A stretch of 64,000 nt of DNA from Tridacna crocea (GCA_943736015.1 OX031058.1:5604001-5668000); one strand, 5' to 3'. Counted from the first letter of the stretch, positions 11,471 through 21,677 are shown. Translations and numbers: made by a program. The notes: generated from the sequence alone by a model not told the origin.

Positions 11471-11822
11471 AAGACAGAGTTGCAAGGTCAATCTTGGTTA
11501 ACATTTTTTCCTTCATTTCCTAATGGTGGTAGATTGATGTGACACGTTGAATGTAAACACTCTGTATAATTTTCAAGACAAGACCAAAAACATCAAAAGT
11601 GTACTGAACCACGTAACTTAAAATCGCTTCCAGTCGGCCATTTTGCATCGCATAAAAAAAACAAAACAAAAAAGTCTCGGCAGAATGGGTTATTGTACAC
11701 ATGTATAAAGTTTCACGAAATTCCGTCCAATGGAATTGGAGATATTGGCTGGGACGGACACACGGACGGACGGACGCACAGACGGACGGACAACGCTAAA
11801 ATTATATCCCTCCGCCTTAGGT
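11471..11822 (+). repeat. Trailing segment with (ACGG)n and CCCTCCGCC end
   Basis: A segment with AAAGTTTCACGAAATTCCGT is followed by GGACGGACGGACGCACAGAC and ends ATATCCCTCCGCC, just before an (AAT)n tract. A related end lies at 44640. It may be the 3' part of the tandem module. Confidence 0.65.
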
Positions 11823-11824
11823 TC

Positions 11825-12010
11825 GGAATAATAATAATAATAATATGATGATGATGATGATGCTTATGATGATGCTGATGCTGCTGCTGCTGATGATGAT
11901 ATACTGCTGCTGATGATGATTATTATTATAATAATGATGACGATCCTGATGCTGCTGCTGATGATGATGATAATATGCTGCTGCTGCTGCTGCTGATGAT
12001 GATGATGAAT
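11825..12010. repeat. (GAT)n/(GCT)n microsatellite
   Basis: AAT, GAT, GCT and TTAT triplets run straight into the GTTTCAAGCCAAAC end of the ladder repeat. Confidence 0.92.
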
Positions 12011-12315
12011 GTTTCAAGCCAAACTATGACGTTGAAAATTTTCAACCCCAAAATTCGTACGAATTATGGTGCTCAACCCCAAAGTTCGGTCCGATAGTGC
12101 ATAAGATGGGGTATCCGACCGAACTATGGGGTTGAAAATTTTCAACCCCAAAGTTCGTACGAACTATGGTGTTCAACCCCAAAGTTCGGTCCGATGGTGC
12201 ATCACATGGGGTATCCGACCGAACTATAGGGTTGAAAATTTTCAACCCCAAAGTTCGTACGAACTTTGGGGTTCAACCCCATAGTTCGGTCAACCCCATA
12301 GTTCGGTCCAACATA
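12011..12315 (-). repeat. Palindromic ladder repeat, three units
   Basis: Palindromes are centred near 12060, 12159 and 12259, so the unit is 100 bp. The unit nearest the microsatellite is most diverged. The far end GTTCGGTCAACCCCATAG matches the end of the copy at 8631 on the opposite strand. Confidence 0.85.
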
Positions 12316-12369
12316 GCATGGAGCTTACAGGAAAAAAAGTGCGAACAGACTGCATGTTCTGTGCAAAAA

Positions 12370-12554
12370 GAAAGAGTTTGAAAACAAAGAGTGGGAAAAG
12401 GAGAAAATGCTGATTGCCAGCATTTCAGTCTCCTTTTTACACTCTGATTCCTAACCTTCCAAATACAAATTTCAAAATTTCAGTCTAAATTGATTGTGTC
12501 GTCTGCAAGTGCTTTAAACTTGGACGAATCTAAAATTTTGTGTTTGATAAAGAG
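12370..12554 (+). mobile_element. Family A MITE, left end lost
   Basis: The hairpin (12392-12440) has an extra CAGT in one arm. The right end abuts TTAA 12555-12558, which is also the left TTAA of the next family B copy. Confidence 0.78.
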
Positions 12555-12558
12555 TTAA

Positions 12559-12758
12559 CCCTTTGGCTGCTCAGCGCAACTCACTGGCCTTTTGCGGACA
12601 GTGTAGATCAAGATCAGACTGTACAAAAGGTCTAATCTTGGATTTGTTCCATCTGCTTGTTAAGTCAAGCCGAGGAGACAAAAATCCTTCTGAGTCTCCT
12701 TGGATTCTATATTCAGGAATCGAAATGGATCCAGTTTATATATTTGGCACTGACAGAG
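12559..12758 (+). mobile_element. Family B MITE, sub-family B2
   Basis: TTAA at 12555-12558 and 12759-12762. The left arm is CCCTTTGGCTGCTCAGCGC. The right half (GAGTCTCCTTGGATTCTATA, GAATCGAAATGGAT) differs from other B copies but matches the one at 58205. Confidence 0.8.
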
Positions 12759-13074
12759 TTAAGAGATAGGATCATACGACAAGAATAAGGTCTAGTACCA
12801 TCCCAAACAAAGTCTAAGAGACGCCATTGAATCGCCGGAAGTGGCTTCAGATGAAAGGGTGAAGTTGGCGTGACGCGTGACTCGGAAGCATGCAATTCAG
12901 CACCGTGTCAAAATCAAAGGAACCATAGAACTACACGGATGCTAAAAGCCTACTTTTTATAGGTTTTTAATTTTTATTATTTGTTTAATTAGAAATTATC
13001 ACACAGTTATTGTTATTTTCTCTGTTGCAAAATTATTATTGTTATTATTATTATTATTACTTTCTATTAAAGGA

Positions 13075-13230
13075 CATAAACGACATCATTCTAGACTAGT
13101 CTAACTTAAAAGGACTTGGAGACGACAAATAAAATATGGTTAAAAAATGTCATGAGATGTGGGTAGAAAACATTGTGGAGAACGAAAGAAAAGCACGTTC
13201 CTAGCATTTTTTAAAATCTCGAAATGGTGT
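13075..13230 (-). mobile_element. Family A remnant
   Basis: TAGACTAGTCTAACTTAAAA, GGAGACGACAAATAAAAT and GGGTAGAAAACATTGTGG are in family order, but the hairpin is broken up. Confidence 0.55.
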
Positions 13231-13481
13231 AAAAGATATTTTCTTTACGAAAGTTATAATTGGGGAAACATTTGATAATAGATTAAGAAAAAAAAATGCA
13301 ATTTCAAATCCTTTCCGATAGATGACACCACGAACTCTTTACCAAACGAGTCCATGATTCGTCTGCTCCTGGGGAAAAAGGTTAATGAAAATAGCACAAA
13401 ATAAAATGTTAATAATCTCCTGTTACCTCGTTTTCCCCACAATGTTTCAAACACTTTCAAAGACAAATTGCCATTACTTAA

Positions 13482-13702
13482 CTCTTTACCACATGAGAAA
13501 ATTTTAGGCTTGTCCAAATTGAAAGCATTTGCAGATGACATAATAAAGATGAGTGAAATATTAAGATTTGGTTTGTGAAGGGTAGAAAACACTGTGGGAA
13601 AAGGAGAAAATGCTGGTTACCAGCATTTTCTCCTTTTCCTACTGTGTTTTCAAAAGGCTTCATTCTCAGGGGCGTCAAAAGTAGGGATTGTGTGGTAATG
13701 GG
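13482..13702 (-). mobile_element. Family A MITE, full length (221 bp)
   Basis: TTAA at 13478-13481 and 13703-13706. Hairpin 13585-13652. Confidence 0.9.
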
Positions 13703-13727
13703 TTAAGTGACGCCGAGCTTTTTTAAT

Positions 13728-13787
13728 TCATTGTGGGAAAAGGAGAAAATGCTGGTTGCCAGCATTTTCTTCTTTTCCCATAATTTT
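13728..13787. mobile_element. Family A hairpin only
   Basis: The stem GGGAAAAGGAGAAAATGCTG with complement is present without the usual flanks and runs directly into family E. Confidence 0.75.
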
Positions 13788-13890
13788 AAGCGAAAAATGT
13801 CAACCCTGGTCAGACTGCGCAATTCGCGCAGTCTGACCAGGGCTGAAATTTTTCGCAGTTCCCATTAGGTCCCTTTGTACGTAATGGGTC
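13788..13890. mobile_element. Family E hairpin element
   Basis: GCGAAAAATGTCAACCCTGG / complement with core GGTCAGACTGCGC; right flank GTTCCCATTAGGTCCCTTTG as in the copy at 34618. Confidence 0.75.
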
Positions 13891-14159
13891 TTAATTATAT
13901 AATAATCTTTGGAACATTTTAAGCGTGAAAAGCAAATTTGTGTATGGTCGAGTTGCAAAGCTCGTCACTCCAACACTTAGTGCCCCAAAACCCAATTGAA
14001 GATCAGAGGTTGAACTGAAAGAGATTAATTTTCCGGCTGATTGTGGTCGCCACCAATTGACAATATGGGCAATGCCCCCAGAAGGGTATTGGTGATGTTA
14101 CGGAGGAAGGGGGGGCATAGCGCAAGATACATAACAAACCCCATCCTTGGCTGGACCTA

Positions 14160-14235
14160 AAGCCGTATTTACCAACCATTCTTAACAACTTTCATAGTCT
14201 TATTCTCCAATTTTTTTCTAAATTTGAAAATAAAA
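14160..14235. mobile_element. Family F, left part
   Basis: CCGTATTTACCAACCATTC to CTTATTCTCCAA, as in the element at 62047, then the similarity stops. Confidence 0.6.
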
Positions 14236-14565
14236 GTTTTGTTGTCTGCGAATGTCATATATTTCGAAGATTCTGCCTGTCTTGTATGACGCATCACTCT
14301 TTCCCCGATATCCGGGAAACTGTAGTGCGCTATAAAGTAGCAATGGTGAAAGTAGCTTTTATCAATACGTTTGAGGAGAAATAAGGCCTATTTTAGCTCA
14401 AGATTTCTCTAAACTGCTGATCATAGCTGAATTAATCGCACGAGGTAGCGTTTTATTGAATAAAAGTTTATTTTAGTTTGAAATTCAAAGTAACGGTTGT
14501 CGCGTAGGAAAGTGGTTCGGTTCTGTACCAAAGATGCCAAAATTAGATAGATGAGTATTTACAGA

Positions 14566-14712
14566 ATGCCATCTATAGCGGGAGATAATGACATACGTTC
14601 TGATTGGCCAAACCAAATGGTTAAGCCAATCAGAAGTTGTGTTACTTCCAAATTTAGAACATTTTGGAGAATTAGACTAAGAACGAACTTGGGATTGGTT
14701 GGTGAGTAGGGA
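14566..14712. mobile_element. Family F, core and right part
   Basis: Core TTCTGATTGGCCAAACC / GGTTAAGCCAATCAGAAG, then GGAGAATTAGACTAAGAACG. With the left part at 14160 it looks like one element split by about 340 bp. Confidence 0.65.
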
Positions 14713-14779
14713 CACCATGTGATTCTTCAAAAGGGACGTTGGTCTAACGTCTGATCCGACTGAAGGGGAGTAACATGTG

Positions 14780-15010
14780 ACACCATTTTCCCTTATTGTG
14801 ATAAGTAAGTGAAATGAAACTTTCTAGCTTACAGTAAAATCCCAAAACTTGCTATTTCAAAGTTGTTTCTTTTTTGGTTTTCGGGGTGGGGGGGACATAT
14901 CTCCTAATCTGACAGTGTAGATCCAAGATCAAACTGTACGTTCCTTGCAGTCTGATCTTGATCTACGCTGCCCGCAAAAGTCTCGTTTGGCAGCCAAAGT
15001 GTGTAATAGA
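14780..15010 (-). mobile_element. Family B MITE, ends decayed
   Basis: Hairpin 14913-14978 followed by GCAAAAGTCTCGTTTGGCAG; GACATATCTCCTAATCTGAC lies on the other side. Confidence 0.72.
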
Positions 15011-15176
15011 AAGTTACTGTTGATATAATAATGAGTCATGTTGCACTTCGTTTTTAATAGTACGGATAGGCGTAAAAAGCCAACTTTTTGTGATTATTAT
15101 CAACTGTGTGGATCACGATCAGAAAAATCAAAACATGTCCTTTAACGGATTCAACGTTCAAGTCATGATGTATTAA

Positions 15177-15399
15177 TCTGGTATCAAACAATCCAGAGTT
15201 GTTTTTTTTACGATTCATATTAAGGAGGCCTTTGAAAATTTTGTGGAAAAAGAGAAAAAATGTTTGCAACCATCATTTTCACCTTTTCCTACAGTGTTTT
15301 TAATCCTTTTAAAGACAAATTTCATAAACTGAGTCACATTTAATCGTGTGCAAATACTTTTAATTAAGACAAGTCTAAACTTTAGTAGGTGGTTATGAG
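15177..15399 (+). mobile_element. Family A MITE, full length
   Basis: TTAA 15173-15176 and 15400-15403; hairpin 15233-15300 diverged. The right TTAA is shared with the next family B copy. Confidence 0.82.
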
Positions 15400-15403
15400 T
15401 TAA

Positions 15404-15575
15404 CCCTTTAACTGCCAAAGTACTGAAAGGAAAATTTCTACTATATAATGAATGAATAAAAAAAACCTTCAGATACCGTGATTTCAAAGTAGATTTCATA
15501 GCAAAGAAAATGCCGCATCGGACAGTGTAGACAAAGATTAGACTGCACGTTTTGTGCAATACTAGATTAAATATT
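15404..15575 (-). mobile_element. Family B MITE, truncated in the right arm
   Basis: Starts CCCTTTAACTGCC after TTAA. The hairpin breaks off after GCACGTTTTGTGCAATACTA. Confidence 0.72.
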
Positions 15576-15585
15576 ACGAATTCAA

Positions 15586-15719
15586 ATTTGGTTTCGTCGG
15601 AAAGAAACTAACCGTATAGGTCATGGTAGATCGCAGGTCAGACAGCACGTTCTGTACAGTCTGATCTTGATCTACGCCCTCTGCAAGAGCGCCCCAAGTC
15701 CTGATTAGCAGTCTAAGGG
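15586..15719 (-). mobile_element. Family B MITE, partial
   Basis: Hairpin 15622-15684, then GATTAGCAGTCTAAGGG ending at TTAA 15720-15723. It completes an A-B-B-A cluster. Confidence 0.75.
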
Positions 15720-15744
15720 TTAAATATGAGATCATGATCAGACT

Positions 15745-15964
15745 TTCTCTTTACCACAAAAAATTCCGACTTTGACCTTGAGAAAGAAACCCACGGAAAA
15801 CATTGTAGGGAAAGGAGAAAATGCTGGTAATCAGCATTTTCTCCTTTTCCCACAATATTTTCTGTCCTAACAAAGTCAAAAATCATCATTTTACCAAATT
15901 TAATTTGTTATCTACAGTTGCTCTTAATTTGGTCTGGTCCAAAAATTTGTCTTATGGTAAAGAG
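15745..15964 (+). mobile_element. Family A MITE
   Basis: Hairpin 15796-15860 with TGTAGGG/CCCACAA ends. Terminal TTAA motifs decayed. Confidence 0.82.
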
Positions 15965-16118
15965 TTACATGTATAGAGAAAACGTCCTTGAACATATTCA
16001 GTACTAACAGCTGACACCATTAGCAAGCAGGTTACAGCTGACAAATTTTTATGAGTCATGTTGCATTTTACTCTTTTTTTTTTGTTATATAGTTACTGAA
16101 AACGCCTTGAGTGTAAAC

Positions 16119-16940
16119 AAGATTTTTGTTTTTAAGATGTACTACGTGAAAGTTTCAGAAAAAGGCACAGTCGCACCTAAAAATTACCATTTAATACAAG
16201 AAAGGATCATCTCCTGTCATATTCCTTTGCTATGCATTCGGCATACCTCGGGTGATGGGAGCCATCGTTAGATGTAGGTACGGAATCGGCCGAGTTGTGA
16301 AGAGTGCTTTGCTTTGATGTGAATAAGAATCCAAGAGCATTTTTTACGGGTAGCAATGTTTATCTAGGCCTATATTGTTGTCATAAGTTTGTCCCGCAAA
16401 TGGACCTGCATGGCTTGCTGAATAAACCTGTATTCAGTTTTGACCGATCAAAAATAACTAATTATTCATTCAAAATTATCAATAACAATTAAGAAATAGG
16501 TCGGCAATCAACTAAGCCGAAAATAAAGATTTTTGTTTTTGAGAAGTACGACGTAAAACGTTCGGAAAAAGGCACAGATGCATCCAAAAATTACCATTTA
16601 ATACAAGAAAGTATCATCTCTTGTCATATTCCTTTGCTATGCATTCGGTATACCTCGATTGATGGAAGCCATCGTTAGATGTAGGTACGGAATCGGCCGA
16701 GTTGTGACGAGTGCTTTGCCATGATGTGAATAAGAATCCAAGGGCATTTTTTACGGGTAGCAATTCTTATCTAGGCTTATAGTTGTCATAAATTTGTCCC
16801 GCAAATGGACCTGCATGCCTCGCTGAATAAACAAGTCTTCATTTCTGACCAATCAAAAATTACTATTTATTTATCCAAAACTATCAATACCAATTAAGAA
16901 GTAGGCCATAAGGCTGTGCAATCAACTAGCCCGAAAAAAA
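16119..16940. repeat. Direct tandem duplication, 407-bp period
   Basis: GATTTTTGTTTTTAAGATG at 16121 recurs at 16528, and the similarity runs to CAATTAAGAAGTAGG near 16890. The copies differ by scattered substitutions and an extra CATAAGGCTGTG near the end of the second. The 62-codon frame in copy 1 is not open through copy 2, so no coding role is supported. Confidence 0.88.
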
Positions 16941-16967
16941 CAAAAGCCAAATTGAATTTTATATTGC

Positions 16968-17005
16968 GGACTTTGTAGATCAAGACAAGACTTCAGAAAA
17001 CGAGT
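16968..17005 (+). mobile_element. Family B fragment
   Basis: GCGGACTTTGTAGATCAAGA only; no second arm. Confidence 0.45.
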
Positions 17006-17094
17006 CCTTGATATAATATATACTACTCAAACTTTGATAGGGATCACTTACATATTTCTGTATGGGTTTATCAGAAACAACAGTTTTGCATAAA

Positions 17095-17311
17095 CTCTTT
17101 ACCATGCTGTAAAACTCAAGATTTGTCCAAGTTGAAAGCATTTACTGACCAAAAACTAAATGCAACGTGCACTATGCTGTCTGTAATAGGGTAGAAAACA
17201 TTGTTGAAAAAGGAGAAAATGCTGGTATCCAGCATTTTCTCCTTTTCCAACAATGTTTTCAAAAGGCTTCTTTCTCAGTGTCTTTAATAGTCGGCATTGT
17301 GAGGTAAAGGC
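17095..17311 (-). mobile_element. Family A MITE
   Basis: Hairpin 17196-17265 has TTGTTGAAAAAGG/CCTTTTCCAACAA, changed in both arms relative to the usual GTGGGAAAAGG. Right TTAA at 17312-17315. Confidence 0.85.
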
Positions 17312-17689
17312 TTAAAGATCCATCTCCGCCTGTCATTTTATTGCTCAGTGATGCAATGTAACTTATTGTAAAATCATACATGATACATGCCACATATATA
17401 CTTAGAGTGAATCTTTTAGGGTGATTCCTAGCAAATTTTGAGTTGTATATATCTATATAAAGTATATGTCATATGACTATATTAAATTAGTTAACTGGTT
17501 ACAGCAGGCACATAAAATATATGTGTGAGTCATACTGCACTTTAGGTCTACTTCCCAAGATGTTTTGCTAGGATGTAATTTTTTTATTTGGATGTTTTGC
17601 TAGGATATAAAATTTTTATTTTGATGTTTGTTGCCGAGCTTCTGATCTATATATGACAAATAAGTATTGACAAAAGACACCAAACATCA

Positions 17690-17800
17690 TAATGCAAGTC
17701 TTGATCCAGGTCAGCCTGCGCAGGCTAAGATGAGTCAAAAGACTTTCTAATTTGTAAATTTTCTGCATCTCAAAGGACCATTTTACCTCTAGCCGGTTGT
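17690..17800. mobile_element. Family E remnant
   Basis: CCAGGTCAGCCTGCGCAGGC (collapsed hairpin) followed by the family E flank CTCAAAGGACCATTTTAC. Confidence 0.5.
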
Positions 17801-17876
17801 TTGACAGAATCGATTTTTATGGATCCGTGATTATGTGATGGCTAGATTGGTGCCATGTATCACGGAGATGTGTTAA

Positions 17877-18099
17877 TCCATTATCACACAATCCCTACTC
17901 TTGACGACCATGAGAAAGAAGCCTTTAGAAAACATTGTGGGAAAAGGAGAAAATGCTGGTAACCAGCATTTTCTCCTTTTCCCACAATGGTTTTGTTACC
18001 TTTCACAAAACAAATTTCAAAGTTTCAATCACTTTTATTTTGTGGTCTGCAAATGTTTTCAATTTGGACAAGTCTATTTCTTTGTCGCTTTGTATTTAG
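17877..18099 (+). mobile_element. Family A MITE, full length
   Basis: TTAA 17873-17876 and 18100-18103; hairpin 17931-17992. Confidence 0.88.
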
Positions 18100-18319
18100 T
18101 TAAGCCGCCTTTCGCCATACAATGGCTCAAACAATTCATGATAAAAATATGAAAGGGCTACGTATGTCTTTAAGGATCCATTTACACTCCATACAACTCA
18201 AACATTTCATGGAAAAATATGAAAAGGCTACATTATGTCTTTAAGGATTCCTTTACACTCCATACAACTTGGATAGCATACAAGTCATTCAAACTTTTCT
18301 TTCCGTGCATAAACAGAAA

Positions 18320-18591
18320 ATGAACCATGCTCTGGCAAAAGGGGGCTTAATTCGTCTCTGTAGAGCATTTCACCATGCAAGCCATAAGATGACCATGTCA
18401 CCATAGTAGCCACTTCTTTTTAAAAATGACTTAATCATGAGGTAGACGGGTCCTTCGACATACAGAAAATTTATCAATAGAGAAAAGTTTCGGCCCAAGT
18501 CAGCCTGCGTGGATTGCACAGGCTGACCTGGGTCGATACTTTTCGCAAATACAGCAAGCATTAAGCCCCCTTTCCACAGAGCATGGCTCAA
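18320..18591 (+). mobile_element. Family C element
   Basis: Inverted ends TGAACCATGCTCTGGCAAAA / CCACAGAGCATGGCTCA. The hairpin AAAAGTTTCGGCCCAAGTCA with its partner lies at 18482-18546. No coding content. Confidence 0.85.
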
Positions 18592-18817
18592 ATATTTAAA
18601 AAAAATCCGTAAACATTTGGCCAAACTATCCATAAGTATCCCGTTAAAACCTTTCTTTTTTTTAACGATATTGATTTGCGCTAGTTTGCGCGTGCGTCAT
18701 CGAATAACAACAAAAAAAGCGCAAACACCTTTTTGTTACTATTCTGTTACATGACATCTGTGACAGGTTTTTGTGTCATTGTTCGATCGGGACCCATCCT
18801 TGTTGCACACCACTTAT

Positions 18818-18863
18818 TCTCTCTCTTTCTCGCTCGCTCTCGCTCTCTCTCTCTCTCTCTCTA
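18818..18863. repeat. (CT)n microsatellite
   Basis: CT run interrupted by CGCTCGCT. Confidence 0.9.
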
Positions 18864-18959
18864 AGTCTCTTCTCTGAAGTTTTTTATGGTTCTAAAAATG
18901 CGTACACACCATCATAATTTAAAAAAAATATATATACGCGTATATAGTATATCTTTTAA

Positions 18960-19170
18960 CCCTTTACCAAACAATCCCTGGTTTTAACGATCCTTAGGAA
19001 GAATGCTTTTGAAAACATTGCGTGAAAATGAGAAAATGCTGGTAACTAGCATTTTCTCCTTTTCCCACAATGTTTCTAACTCTTCCTAAGTTAAGTTTCT
19101 ACTTTTGTCTGATGTTTATATAGTCGTCGGCAAAATGCTTTCAATTTGGAAAAGTCTAAAATTTTGTCGA
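18960..19170 (+). mobile_element. Family A MITE
   Basis: TTAA 18956-18959 then CCCTTTACCAAACAATCCC; hairpin 19012-19075; the right end is decayed after TTTTGTCG. Confidence 0.85.
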
Positions 19171-19227
19171 CCTTGATACCAACCCATTCAATCAATCAGC
19201 AAACTGGCCTACTTCTGGTCTTCAAAC

Positions 19228-19440
19228 CCTTAGGCTAAGAAGAGCGATAAATTGACAAGTTGTAGACAAAGTAGATCAAGATCAGACCGCACAGAATGTG
19301 CAGTCTGATCTTGAATCTAGACTGTCCAATAGGGAGATTTTTCCTCCGAAAAATAAGCTTGAGATACTAGTATCATTATTCGTGTTTTTCCTATCAGCTT
19401 AAAAAGTTTCAATTAGCTTATTTAGGAACATAAGGTTTGA
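19228..19440 (+). mobile_element. Family B MITE
   Basis: CCCTTAGGCTAAGAAGAGCG start; hairpin 19267-19330; tail CTATCAGCTTAAAAAGTTTC. Confidence 0.75.
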
Positions 19441-19620
19441 AGGGGGGGGGGGTGTCACTCATGAAAGTCATATTTGAACGGTGTTGTGTCAAATCTAGAT
19501 CCTTAAAAGTCTGTCAGCTTAAAAGTTTCAATGAGCTTATATATGATTTGATAAGGTTTGAGGGGGAGTCACTGGTGAAAGTATTTGAAGGGTGTTGTGT
19601 TAAATCTAGATGCGTGATTT
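19395..19620 (+). repeat. Tandem duplication of a family B tail, about 110 bp
   Basis: CAGCTTAAAA-GTTTCAAT, AAGGTTTGAGGGGG, GTGAAAGT and GGTGTTGTGTNAAATCTAGA each occur twice in order. Confidence 0.75.
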
Positions 19621-20317
19621 TGACAAGGTCGCTCCTACCATTGATCATGCGGTAAGAAATGAAACAACTGCTGTATCTGACATTTCATGTATGTTTCATC
19701 ATGAAATAGACACAATTAGTTTGCTATGACGTCATCTCAGCCACGGGTGACCAAAACACTCCAATTGCTTTTTCCATTAGTTAATTATTTATCGGTTTTT
19801 TGGCCATGGAACGGGGCAAAAGTCAACACGATTTTCATGCGACTGCTAAAGGCAGTTTTCATACATGATTTTTTTTTCTTTTGGGAAAACATTGTGGTGG
19901 GTATTGTTAGCTGAAGTTTAGAATACCAAAGAAGCTGAAACAGATGACACGCATTCGACAAACATCCTTTGATTGAGCCCGCCGCCTGTATCAAGCAGCT
20001 TGATATGCACCTACAAGGTACATTTTTTGCCGGAAGTAGACCGCTTCACCGTTCTTAAAACTGCAACACTCCACTTAGAAAGCAAACTCTTGTCCCAATT
20101 TTCCGTAACAATCTTTCTTTGTACATTTTCGGTTACAAATGATGGGCATATATTTTCTAAGTCGGTCTATCAATTTACGTTGCCTTTTTTCTATTCACAA
20201 AAGTCGAAAATTTAATCGTTGAATTAAAAAAAAACCTAAAGTTGTTCTCATCAACTAAGATAAATAATTTCTCTTTTTTTCTTAGAGCGCTGTGCTCATC
20301 TAGGCGGATGTTTGATG

Positions 20318-20350
20318 GACGGTTTAGATTAAGATCATACTGCACCGATC
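20318..20350 (+). mobile_element. Family B fragment
   Basis: GGACGGTTTAGATTAAGATC only, interrupted by the next foldback. Confidence 0.4.
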
Positions 20351-20362
20351 AGGTACCGGTTA

Positions 20363-20557
20363 CCAGAGCTCAAGATAAAAGGAAGTGATGGTATTCTATA
20401 CCCATTATTTCTCTTCTAAACCCTATGTTGTGGGAACTCATTAGAATCTCCTCGACGAGACGATTCTAATGAGTACCCATAACATAGGGTTTGGAAGAGA
20501 ACGATTAATATTTTCAATTTTGAAATCAAAATCACTCCCTCTACCTGGAGCTCTGAA
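20363..20557. mobile_element. Foldback element, unnamed
   Basis: The inner palindrome 20408-20501 has arms TCTTCTAAACCCTATGTTGT and ACTCATTAGAATC around CCTCGACGAGACG. The outer ends CCAGAGCTCAAG and CTGGAGCTCTG are also inverted. Confidence 0.78.
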
Positions 20558-20607
20558 TTATAACATTTGTCTGTTTTTCAATCTACAATGTCCATATATA
20601 TACCATT

Positions 20608-20850
20608 CTCTGACCCTCATGACCTGGTGGTTGTGAGTTCGAAACCCGGTTGAAGCGAACTTTCTTTCCGGCGTATTTCCGCCTTTCACCTCTGCTTAAA
20701 CATGTGAGAAAAGTAGTCGGTGGCTTTGGAAAGAAAGTTGTGTCAGTACACGTGTACTGGTGTGCGAAAGCCAGGAAACACATGTGCGTGACCGACCTTG
20801 GCCGTCAAAATGGCGTTAAACCCTAATACAACCAACTAACCATTCTCTGA
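20608..20850 (+). mobile_element. tRNA-derived SINE, type 2, 5' truncated
   Basis: It begins just before the B-box segment GTGAGTTCGAAACCCGG, so the A-box part of the head is missing. Body CGAACTTTCTTTCCGGCG and GTCGGTGGCTTTGGAAAG, then tail GGCGTTAAACCCTAATACAA. Confidence 0.82.
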
Positions 20851-20863
20851 CCAAAATAACCGT

Positions 20864-21129
20864 AAGAGCCGTACTCTTACAAAAGGGGGCTTAATGCGTG
20901 TCCGTGATCCATGACACCAAGCAAGCAATCACACCCTAATGAATCTATAGTAGCCACTTTCTTTAACAAATGACTTAATCATAAGGTAAAATGGGCCTTG
21001 GACATACAGAAAATTGACAAATAGCGAAAAGTTTCGGCCCAGGTCAGCCTGCGCGGACTGCGCAGGCTGACCTAGGTCGATACTTTTCGCAGATGCGTTA
21101 AAACCCCCTTTTCACAGAGCATGGCTCAC
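20864..21129 (+). mobile_element. Family C element
   Basis: Hairpin GTTTCGGCCCAGGTCAGCC / complement at 21032-21091; ends GAGCCGTACTCTTACAAAAG and CACAGAGCATGGCTCA. Confidence 0.87.
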
Positions 21130-21211
21130 CTTGAAATTGCAATATTTCCGATCCCCGTAAGGTCCATTTCATTAATTCAGAGCTCAATGGGTTAACAGTC
21201 TTTAAGGCCCG

Positions 21212-21672
21212 GAAAAAAATGTAGACTTGTGTTACTTGAAAGGATTTTGCTGACGACAATTAAAATGTGGTTCAAATGATAAAATTTGTCTTTGATTTGG
21301 TAAAAAAACATTGTTGCCAGTATTTTTTCCCTTTTCCCAGGCCGAGCCCTGTGGCATAGTCGGTAGTATAAAGGACTAGAGAGCAGCAGGACGGTGGTTT
21401 GATCCCAAGCACGGCCATTTTTCTTCCTAGAATTGATGACGGTTTTCGACAGGATTCATTCCTCTCTCACCGCTGACTGTTGTTTCGATGGTGGTGATGT
21501 GGAAAAAAACGGCCAGTTGCTTGGAAAGAATATTGTGGTGAGTACTGGTGAAATAACCGATAGGTGCGATGGCCCCAGCGATTTCATTAAAATAATGTTA
21601 AAAAGAGTTTGAATACCGTACAATCAATCCTTTTTTTCCATAATGTTCTAAAAAAGCTTCTTCCTCAGTGTA
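21212..21672 (-). mobile_element. Family A MITE split by a SINE
   Basis: The left half (GTAGACTTGTGTTACTTGAA to TTTTTTCCCTTTTCCCA) ends at 21340. The right half (TTTTTTCCATAATGTTCT to CTTCTTCCTCAGTG) resumes near 21630. The break falls in the hairpin arm. Confidence 0.7.
21341..21635 (+). mobile_element. tRNA-derived SINE, type 1
   Basis: Head GCCGAGCCCTGTGGCATAGT, A-box-like TGGCATAGTCGG, B-box-like GGTTTGATCCC, then CACGGCC. Body TTCATTCCTCTCTCACCGCT and CCAGTTGCTTGGAAAG, then a tail with AATAATGTTAAAA. It lies within the family A hairpin. Confidence 0.85.
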
Positions 21673-21677
21673 AATAA

